Source: an uncultured Caulobacterales bacterium (GTDB lineage: Bacteria > Pseudomonadota > Alphaproteobacteria > Caulobacterales > Caulobacteraceae). Taken from it: DNA of 64,000 nucleotides. The notes beneath the pieces were generated by a model, which ran no database searches, was not told the origin of the DNA, and saw nothing but the letters and a program-made list of their open reading frames with translations. This document shows positions 57,911 to 64,000 of this stretch, piece by piece. A program made the position numbers and the translations under genes. Each line of letters opens with the position of its first letter. Position 1 is the first letter of the stretch. The stretch is taken from assembly GCA_903862425.1 (NCBI GenBank), contig CAIOYC010000006.1, forward strand, positions 1 to 64,000, given 5' to 3'.

Positions 57911-59638
57911 ATGTCTCGACCCCGCATCCTGATCACCTCGGCCCTGCCCTACATCAACGGCATCAAGCACCTCGGCAACCTGGCCGGGTCGATGCTGCCG
58001 GCGGACGTCTATGCCCGGTTCGAGCGGGCGCGGGGGGCTGAGGTGCTCTATATCTGCGCCACCGACGAGCACGGCACCCCGGCCGAGCTCGCAGCGGCTG
58101 CGGCCGGCCAGGACGTACGGACCTATTGCGACGAGCAGCATCAGCTGCAGAAGGACATTGGGCAGGCCTTCCACCTGTCCTTCGACTGGTTCGGCCGTTC
58201 GTCGTCGCCGGAGAACCGCGCCCTCACCCAGCACTTCGCCGAGGTGCTGGAGAACAACGGCCTGATCGAGGAACGCACCGATCAGATGATCTATTCCATC
58301 GACGACGGCCGCTTCCTGCCCGACCGCTATGTGGAGGGGACCTGCCCGGTGTGCAGCTTCCGACCGGCTCGGGGCGACCAGTGCGACAACTGCGGCTCCC
58401 TGCTCGACCCCACCGAACTGATCGAGCCCTACTCGGCCGTATCCAAGTCCACAAATCTGGAGGTGCGCGACACCCGCCACCTCTATGTGCTGCAGACGAA
58501 GTTGCAGGACCGCATCCGCGCCTTCATCGATTCCAAGGCCGACTTCCCGGCCCTCACCCGCTCCATCGCCTACAAGCATCTGGACGAGGGGTTGATCGAC
58601 CGCGGCATCACCCGCGACCTTGCCTGGGGCGTACCGGTCACGCGTCATGGCGCGCCGCGTCCGGGCTTCGAGACCAAGGTCTTCTACGTCTGGTTCGATG
58701 CCCCCATCGAATACATCGCCGCGACCCAGGAGTGGGCCAACGCCGCTTCCGGGCGGGACTGGGCGCGCTGGTGGCGCACCGACCAGGGCGCGGACGACGT
58801 GCGCTATGTGCAGGTGATGGGCAAGGACAACGTCGCCTTCCACACGGTCAGCTTCCCAGCGACCTTGATCGGCTCGGAGGAGCCGTGGAAGCGGGTCGAT
58901 ATGCTGAAGAGCTTCAACTGGCTGAACTGGTATGGCGGTAAGTTCTCCACCTCCAACCGGCGCGGCGTCTTCATGGACGCGGCGCTGGAGCTGCTGCCCG
59001 CTGACGTGTGGCGCTGGTATCTGTGCGCCCAGTCGCCCGAGAGCGGCGACAGCGCCTTCACCTGGGAAGCCTTCCAGAACCTGGTCAACAAGGACCTGGC
59101 CGACGTGCTCGGCAATTTCGTCAACCGGATCCTGAAATTCACCGAGACCCGCTTCGACGGCGTGATTCCCGAGGGCGGCGCGCCGGGGCCGCTTGAGGAC
59201 AAGCTGGCGGCTGACGTATCGGAGAGGCTGGCGGAAATGACCACCGCCATGGCCGGGTTGGAGCTGCGACGCTCGGCGCAGGCGCTGCGCTCCATCTGGG
59301 TCCTCGGCAACGAGTATCTGACCGAAGCGGCGCCCTGGACCGCGATCAAGACCGACCGTGACCGGGCCGCCGTGGTGGTGCGAACCGGATTGAACCTTGT
59401 CACCCTCTTCGCCCGCCTGTCCGCGCCGTTCATCCCATCGACGGCCTCAGTGATCGCGCACGCGGTCGGCGACGGTGAAGGGTTGGCGGTCTGGCCGAGC
59501 ATGGATGGCGCGATGGAGCTTGACCGCCTGCCTGTCGGCCGGCCGGTCAAGGCGCCGGACGTTCTGTTCAGGAAGATCGAGGATGCCCAGGTCGCCGAAT
59601 GGACCGAGCGGTTCGGCGGGGCGCCTACCGCCGCCTGA
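57911..59638 (+). CDS. metG: Methionyl-tRNA synthetase
   Basis: 575 aa class I synthetase. HIGH-type motif KHLGN at residues 17-21, four-cysteine zinc knuckle (CPVC...CDNC, about 144-160), and KFSTS as the KMSKS equivalent near 344. Anticodon-binding helical domain at the C-terminus. It lacks the C-terminal tRNA-binding EMAP-like extension. Stand-alone gene. Confidence 0.97.
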   Translation: MSRPRILITSALPYINGIKHLGNLAGSMLPADVYARFERARGAEVLYICATDEHGTPAELAAAAAGQDVRTYCDEQHQLQKDIGQAFHLSFDWFGRSSSPENRALTQHFAEVLENNGLIEERTDQMIYSIDDGRFLPDRYVEGTCPVCSFRPARGDQCDNCGSLLDPTELIEPYSAVSKSTNLEVRDTRHLYVLQTKLQDRIRAFIDSKADFPALTRSIAYKHLDEGLIDRGITRDLAWGVPVTRHGAPRPGFETKVFYVWFDAPIEYIAATQEWANAASGRDWARWWRTDQGADDVRYVQVMGKDNVAFHTVSFPATLIGSEEPWKRVDMLKSFNWLNWYGGKFSTSNRRGVFMDAALELLPADVWRWYLCAQSPESGDSAFTWEAFQNLVNKDLADVLGNFVNRILKFTETRFDGVIPEGGAPGPLEDKLAADVSERLAEMTTAMAGLELRRSAQALRSIWVLGNEYLTEAAPWTAIKTDRDRAAVVVRTGLNLVTLFARLSAPFIPSTASVIAHAVGDGEGLAVWPSMDGAMELDRLPVGRPVKAPDVLFRKIEDAQVAEWTERFGGAPTAA

Positions 59639-59643
59639 TCTGG

Positions 59644-59682
59644 CCTAGTGCCTGATCGCGCCTAGTGCCTTATCCGCACTAG
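59644..59682. repeat. 17-bp tandem repeat after metG
   Basis: CCTAGTGCCTGATCGCG (59644-59660) followed directly by CCTAGTGCCTTATCCGC (59661-59677) and a partial ACTAG. Located between the convergent metG and the small gene at 59679. Confidence 0.6.
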
Positions 59683-59852
59683 TGTAAGTGACCGAGAGTA
59701 GCGACGGCGACCAGGATGAGCATGCCGTAGCCGAAGATCCTGTAGGGCTCGCCGATCCGCAGCCGGAACGGCGGACGCCGCATCTCATGCAGGGCGCCGA
59801 ACCCCGGCGTGAAGTTTGAACCGACTTCCGATCCGATAACTGCCCGACGCAT
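59679..59852 (-). CDS. Small putative membrane protein
   Basis: 57 aa from the ATG at 59852. The C-terminal hydrophobic stretch (FGYGMLILVAVATLGHLH) may be a membrane anchor. A longer start at 59885 is possible. No homology recognised; could be spurious. Confidence 0.4.
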   Translation of the reverse strand: MRRAVIGSEVGSNFTPGFGALHEMRRPPFRLRIGEPYRIFGYGMLILVAVATLGHLH

Positions 59853-59929
59853 AGCCTGACTCACCTGTCGCCCTCTGTGGGGCAAACGTTAATGAGGCCT
59901 TGATCGTTCCAACCTGCATGATCCGACGC

Positions 59930-59959
59930 AAAACGGCCCCGGAGTCGCCTCCGGGGCCG
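59930..59959 (-). terminator. Rho-independent terminator
   Basis: Minus strand: CGGCCCCGGAG-GCGA-CTCCGGGGCCG followed by TTTT. A perfect 11-bp stem with 4-base loop, 24 bases after the stop of the lipoprotein gene at 59983, which it probably terminates. Confidence 0.85.
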
Positions 59960-59982
59960 CGATGTCTGTGGTTCGCTAAAGC

Positions 59983-61368
59983 CTAGTGCGGCGCGCCCTC
60001 GCCCATGTCGAGGGGGCGGGCGCCGCCGGCGCGGGCGGAGCGGGAGGCGCGGCGGGCCGAAGCCGACCGGCTGGGGCCGCGACCGCGGGCCAGCCATACC
60101 ACCACTAGGGCCAGGATCAGCACCAGGATGGCGGCGCCGACCACGCGGGGGGTCAGCTTCACGCCGAGGCTGCCGGCCTTCTGCACCGAGCCGAGGGCCA
60201 GGGTGTCCGAACCGCCGCCGAGCAGGTCGGCGCCGATGTCGGCATGCAGGGGGCCTTTCGCGCCGGGCTGGGCGGTGACGGTCCAACGGAACTCGGTGGC
60301 CTGGCCGACGGTCAGCGGCTGGGACTGAGTCTCGTCCGGCGTGACCGAGAAGCCATCGCCCGACAGCACTGAAGTCATGTTGACCGAGGCGGCGGCGTCA
60401 GCGAGGCCGTCCTTCTGCGCTTCGCCGCGCAGGGTGTCGGCGAAGCCGGCCGGGATGGTCAGGGTGACGTCGGCGGGCTGGTTGGCGGTGAACCGCTCGG
60501 GAGCCTTCAGCACCGCGCCCTTGGAGATGGCGTCGGTGAGCGCGCTTTGCAGGCTGGCGAGGCGCGTGGAGCGATCGCCGGTGGGCGCTGGCGCGGCCGG
60601 AGCGGCGGGGGGCGTCGGCTTGGCGCCGTTGTAAGCGGCCTTGGCGTCGTGGGCGGCCATCGCCGTGGCGGCGACCGCGGCCGCGCCGACGGCCTTCACG
60701 TCCTGACCGACCTTGGCCGGGGTGACCGGCGCGGCGGGCGGGGCCTTCTTGTCGTTATAGGTGTTGCTGGCGACCACGGCCGCGGGCTTCACGTCCTTGA
60801 CCACCGCATGGGCGGCGGCGGCCACAGCCGGCTCCTTGGCGGCATACGCGGGCGGCGGGCTGTAGGGTTTCGCCGGAACCGGCGGCTTTGCGGCGTAGAC
60901 CTTCGGCGGGACCACAGGCTTGGGCGCATAGACCGGCGCGGGGTTGTGATAGGTCGGATGGCGCGGCGGCGGCGCGAAGCCCTCGCCATAAGCCGGTTGT
61001 GCGTAGACCCGCGAGTGTACGCGACGGCCACCGGCATAATAGCCGTCAGAGCCGGCTTCACCGGGATTGGGGATCGGGGCCATGGCGACGATCGTCGGCG
61101 GATCGTAGCTGCGCTGTTGGGGATAGTTGTAGGCGGGCTGCGAGGCATAGGCCGGCGGCGGCGCGGGCTGCGGAGCATAGACCGGCGGGGCATAGGCAGG
61201 CGCGCCGGCAAGTTGGGCCGGCGGCGGCGCCTTGGGCTCGTGATAGGTCTTGGCCGCGGTCGGATACGGGCGCTCCTCGCAGCCCGACAGCAGCATCGTG
61301 CCCGTCAGCGAGAGCGCGGCAATCGCTACTGCTCCGAACGCCTTGAAATTACGCGTCTTATTCATCAC
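59983..61368 (-). CDS. Proline/alanine-rich lipoprotein with C-terminal membrane helix, unknown
   Basis: 461 aa. Lipoprotein signal with LLSGC (Cys about 30). Long Pro/Ala/Tyr-rich disordered region to about 270 (repeated YAP, YAAK and PPAY units). A folded domain follows at about 280-410, then a TM helix (VVGAAILVLILALVVVWLA, about 412-430) and a basic Arg/Ser tail. Having both a lipobox and a C-terminal TM is unusual. Might span or bridge the periplasm. No family recognised. Confidence 0.75.
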   Translation of the reverse strand: MMNKTRNFKAFGAVAIAALSLTGTMLLSGCEERPYPTAAKTYHEPKAPPPAQLAGAPAYAPPVYAPQPAPPPAYASQPAYNYPQQRSYDPPTIVAMAPIPNPGEAGSDGYYAGGRRVHSRVYAQPAYGEGFAPPPRHPTYHNPAPVYAPKPVVPPKVYAAKPPVPAKPYSPPPAYAAKEPAVAAAAHAVVKDVKPAAVVASNTYNDKKAPPAAPVTPAKVGQDVKAVGAAAVAATAMAAHDAKAAYNGAKPTPPAAPAAPAPTGDRSTRLASLQSALTDAISKGAVLKAPERFTANQPADVTLTIPAGFADTLRGEAQKDGLADAAASVNMTSVLSGDGFSVTPDETQSQPLTVGQATEFRWTVTAQPGAKGPLHADIGADLLGGGSDTLALGSVQKAGSLGVKLTPRVVGAAILVLILALVVVWLARGRGPSRSASARRASRSARAGGARPLDMGEGAPH

Positions 61369-61461
61369 AAACCCCCAAAGCCTCCCCGAACCGGTCGCTC
61401 ATCCCCAAGCGCATCACGGCTGATCCCAAAGCAAAGCCTTAAGAAAAGATGGCGATCAAGC

Positions 61462-62298
61462 CTATTCGCCTGTGACGCGTGCGCCCATAGCCGTCGCCGT
61501 GGCATAGAGGGCGATAGCCGCAGCGGACGCCACGTTCAGGCTCTCGAAATGACCCGGCATGGGTATTCCGGCCAATATGTCGCAATGCTCCGCTACAAGT
61601 CTTCGCAGTCCTTCACCTTCAGAACCGAGAACAATCACCATTGCCGGCGCGTTAACCACATCGCCTAACGATGACTGTCCTTGGCTGTCGAGGCCTATAC
61701 TGACCCAACCTGCTTCAGAAAGTGTTTCCAAGGCGCGAGAAAGATTCACCGCCCGCACGACAGGTACACGCTCCAGCGCCCCGGCCGCCGCCTTGGCCAG
61801 GGCGCCGCCCAGCGGCGGGGCGTGACGATCCTGTATGATGACGCCTCGCGCGCCGAACGCGGCGGCCGAGCGCAGGATGGCGCCAACGTTCTGCGGGTCC
61901 GTCACCTGATCCAGCATCAGGATAAAGCCCGCGGCCGGTTCGGCCAGGTCGTGCAGGCTCACCCCCTCCAGCGCCGGGGTGCGGAGCGCCACGCCCTGGT
62001 GCGATGCGCCGGGCGGCAGCTTGCGGGCGATTTCCTGGTTGTCGGCAAGCTCGACGCGCAGGTCCGGGCGAATCGCCGCGATGGTCTTGGCCCGTTCGGG
62101 TGTCGCCAGGACAAGGTCCGGCTTGGGCCGATCGGGGTTCTTCAGCGCCGCCTCCACCGCGTGCCAGCCCCACAGCCAACCCGAAGCGTCCTCCTTGGAC
62201 GCCATGGGGCGGCGCGGTCCGGAACGGCCCGCCTGCGGGTTCGGCGAGAAGCTCGATTTGCCCCGCTTCCGGTCGTTGCGCTCGCGATCAGAGGCCAC
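61462..62298 (-). CDS. rlmB: 23S rRNA (guanosine-2'-O-)-methyltransferase RlmB-like (SpoU family)
   Basis: 278 aa. SPOUT motifs: motif 1 DPQNVGAILRSAAAFGA (about 125-141), motif 2 VLGSEGEGLRRL, motif 3 IPMPGHFESLNVASAAAIALY. N-terminal substrate-binding domain begins WLWGWHAVEAAL. GTG start at 62298 has GGAAGG upstream. Methylates the 2'-OH of G2251-type guanosine. Divergent from tRNA-Tyr. Confidence 0.9.
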   Translation of the reverse strand: MASDRERNDRKRGKSSFSPNPQAGRSGPRRPMASKEDASGWLWGWHAVEAALKNPDRPKPDLVLATPERAKTIAAIRPDLRVELADNQEIARKLPPGASHQGVALRTPALEGVSLHDLAEPAAGFILMLDQVTDPQNVGAILRSAAAFGARGVIIQDRHAPPLGGALAKAAAGALERVPVVRAVNLSRALETLSEAGWVSIGLDSQGQSSLGDVVNAPAMVIVLGSEGEGLRRLVAEHCDILAGIPMPGHFESLNVASAAAIALYATATAMGARVTGE

Positions 62299-62417
62299 TA
62301 TAAGGCGCCTTCCGTTTTCGGGGCCCCCTCGGCCGCCGCACATTCAAAGCTTCGTCTACACGGCGGATCGTTGGGATGCAGCGACTTTCAGAGGCTTCGA
62401 TAGCGGCCCGCGTGAGC

Positions 62418-62502
62418 GGGGGAATGTCCCGAGCGGCAAAGGGGGCGGACTGTAAATCCGCTGGCTACGCCTTCGTAGGTTCGAGTCCTACTTCCCCCAC
62501 CA
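62418..62502 (+). tRNA. tRNA-Tyr (anticodon GTA)
   Basis: 85 nt. Acceptor stem GGGGGAA/TTCCCCC with discriminator A and encoded CCA; anticodon loop CTGTAAA gives GTA; long class II variable arm (TGGCTACGCCTTCG) and T-loop GGTTCGAGTCC. Confidence 0.97.
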
Positions 62503-62522
62503 CGCGGGCAGCATCGCTGCCC

Positions 62523-62596
62523 GCGGGTATAGCACAATGGTAGTGCAGCAGCCTTCCAAGCTGAGGATGTCGGTTCGATCCCGTCTACCCGCTCCA
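62523..62596 (+). tRNA. tRNA-Gly (anticodon TCC)
   Basis: 74 nt. Acceptor GCGGGTA/TACCCGC, discriminator T, encoded CCA; anticodon loop CTTCCAA gives TCC; T-loop GGTTCGATCC. Twenty bases after tRNA-Tyr, so the two probably share a transcript. Confidence 0.97.
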
Positions 62597-62629
62597 GCCG
62601 CGCGGGGGCTTGGCGCGCGGGCCAGACGA

Positions 62630-63394
62630 TCAGAACCTGCGCCAGACCCCGATGACCGGCCCACGTTCCACCGGGCTTTCGCGGCCCCAGCTGGTCTGCC
62701 GCCAGCCGGCCTGCAGGCTCCAGGGGCCGAGGTGGCGCACCACCGAACCTTCCAGCTTGACCCATTCGGGCGATACCGGGCTCGCGTCCGCGCGGCCAGC
62801 ATAGGTCTGGGCGAGGACCAGCCAGCGCGGATTGGGCTTCCAGCCTAGCGTAGCGTCGAGGTGGGTCTCGTCAGGCAGGCCGCGACGGAACAGGCGCGCC
62901 AGCTGAGCCTCGGCGAAGAACGGCTGGCGCCAAAGGGTTATGTTGCGACCTGCCAGCAGTCGAACCTCGATATCGCCCTGCCCGGCATCCGGCGGCGCAT
63001 AGCCGGCGTTACGTCCCACCCCCGCCGCCGTCGCGCCCACATAGACGCTGACCACGCCCCTGGGTCCGTTCAGGACCGCGTAGCGCAGGCCAAGCTCGAT
63101 GGGGCCGCGTCCGGAATAGCGATCGAACTGGTCCTCGCCCTGGGTCAGCTCCGCCTTGCCCTGAAAGGTCAGGCGGTCGGTCAGGCCACACTCCACGAAC
63201 AGGCTGAGGCTGTCGTCGCGCAGATGTGGGATCGCTACTCGCGCACCGGATGGATCGAAGGCGTCGTTCGCCTGGCTGTCCTCGAACTTAAGGATCGCCT
63301 GCGTTTCGCCCACAGGTAATGGCCATGCACCCGCATAGGTTGCCGATGCAGGCAGGCAAAAGCACAGCGTGAAGAATGCCCCCCGGCAGTTCAT
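62630..63394 (-). CDS. Putative outer membrane beta-barrel protein, unknown
   Basis: 254 aa. Signal peptide to about residue 22 (ASATYAGA). The rest alternates hydrophobic and polar residues in many short strands and ends in aromatic VWRRF, as outer membrane barrels do. No specific family seen. Convergent with tRNA-Gly; same direction as the upstream aldolase. Confidence 0.7.
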   Translation of the reverse strand: MNCRGAFFTLCFCLPASATYAGAWPLPVGETQAILKFEDSQANDAFDPSGARVAIPHLRDDSLSLFVECGLTDRLTFQGKAELTQGEDQFDRYSGRGPIELGLRYAVLNGPRGVVSVYVGATAAGVGRNAGYAPPDAGQGDIEVRLLAGRNITLWRQPFFAEAQLARLFRRGLPDETHLDATLGWKPNPRWLVLAQTYAGRADASPVSPEWVKLEGSVVRHLGPWSLQAGWRQTSWGRESPVERGPVIGVWRRF

Positions 63395-63433
63395 GCTTGG
63401 ATCGCGTGCTCCCCGATCAGGCTAATACGAAGC

Positions 63434-64000
63434 CTAGGCGTCGTAGCCTGGGCTTTCACGGTCGAGCAGGCGCAGGCAGCCGCCCCAGGCCAGCTTGCCG
63501 ATCGGCTCCATGCCGCGACCGACCTGCGCCTTGACCTCATCCACCGATGCCTGCGGGGCGAACAGCACGTTTTCGCGCCCGGCGGAGAGGGCCATCACCT
63601 GCTGCTTGCAGGCGCGCTCCAGATAGAACATGCCGGTCCAGCAACCCGCCGCGCTCTCGCCGACCGACAAGGTGCCGTGGTTGCGCAGTAGCATGAGGTG
63701 CTTGTCACCCAGGTCCGCCACCAGCCGCTCGCGCTCGTCCAGGTTCAGGGCGATACCCTCATAGTCGTGATAGGCCAGACGGGGCAGGACGATCAGGGCG
63801 TGCTGGCTGAGCGGCAGCAGGCCCTCAGACTGCGCCGCCACGGCCACACCCTGGTCGGAGTGCAGGTGCATCACGTAGTGCGCATCCTCCCGCGCAGCGT
63901 GGATGGCCGAGTGGATGGTGAAGCCCGCCGGATTGATGAAGAAAGGCGTGTCCTGCAGGATATTGCCGTCCAGGTCGATCTTCACCAGCGACGAGGCGGT
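63434..64000 (-). CDS. Class II aldolase/adducin family protein (5' end outside window)
   Basis: At least 189 residues in the open frame to base 64000. Zinc-ligand motif HYVMHLHSDQG and the second His in LLRNHGTLSVG mark the class II aldolase fold. Probably acts on a sugar phosphate or a related carbonyl compound. The true start lies beyond 64000. Confidence 0.88.
   Translation of the reverse strand, partial: TASSLVKIDLDGNILQDTPFFINPAGFTIHSAIHAAREDAHYVMHLHSDQGVAVAAQSEGLLPLSQHALIVLPRLAYHDYEGIALNLDERERLVADLGDKHLMLLRNHGTLSVGESAAGCWTGMFYLERACKQQVMALSAGRENVLFAPQASVDEVKAQVGRGMEPIGKLAWGGCLRLLDRESPGYDA

Noticed and set aside
58935-58955. Deviating KMSKS motif (KFSTS) in MetRS as a sign of inactivity
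   Set aside because: KFS-type variants of this loop are common in functional bacterial methionyl-tRNA synthetases; the HIGH-type and zinc motifs are intact.

Overview
The window is high-GC DNA with alphaproteobacterial gene content. The flagellar cluster has the Caulobacterales arrangement (fliF-fliG-flbE-fliN-flbD next to flhA, with the CtrA inhibitor gene sciP, the hook gene flgE and sigma-54 promoters close by). Together with UrcA-type and DUF1153 proteins, this points to a Caulobacteraceae chromosome (Caulobacter or Phenylobacterium-like). Genus-level placement is inference.

Layout. 1-6389 (minus): the S10/spc ribosomal protein operon from rpsJ to a cut-off rplE, with a long leader carrying a terminator-like hairpin. 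6815-15030: accessory and envelope genes, namely an orphan GH19 endolysin, a GIN-domain secreted protein, a lipoprotein cytochrome c, a 4'-phosphopantetheinyl transferase with a giant A-T-(TM2-LbH)x3 synthetase of the poly-lysine synthetase type, UrcA, ArfB and two tandem entericidin-like lipoproteins. 15098-18050: a hot-dog-like protein, an enoyl-CoA hydratase and a nitronate monooxygenase. 18168-22862: a peroxide-defence block, ahpC-ahpD (minus) diverging from katG-oxyR (plus), with OxyR-like boxes and a REP-like element. 22900-36835: housekeeping genes (poxB-like, recN, bamD, lpxC, fur-rimI-tsaB, nfuA, pagL, purA and others). 36999-39124: a small variable region with three overlapping mini-ORFs, imperfect direct repeats and a lower-GC orphan gene. 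39316-56493: flagellar genes. A class A beta-lactamase gene lies between flbD and flhA and overlaps both. fliK-flgD-flgE (minus) and flgK-flgL (plus) diverge from back-to-back sigma-54 promoters. 56501-64000: pgsA, metG, a DUF486 pseudogene, a proline/alanine-rich lipoprotein, rlmB, tRNA-Tyr, tRNA-Gly, a putative outer-membrane protein and a class II aldolase running off the end.

How it works together. FlbD (sigma-54 activator), SciP (CtrA antagonist), the MS-ring/switch/export genes and the hook/hook-junction genes form one cell-cycle-type flagellar regulon. OxyR probably controls ahpC, katG and itself. The synthetase and its adjacent phosphopantetheinyl transferase look like a self-sufficient unit for making a poly-amino acid; a code read by eye in its adenylation domain resembles lysine codes. 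The two most notable features are that synthetase and the beta-lactamase gene embedded in the flagellar operon.
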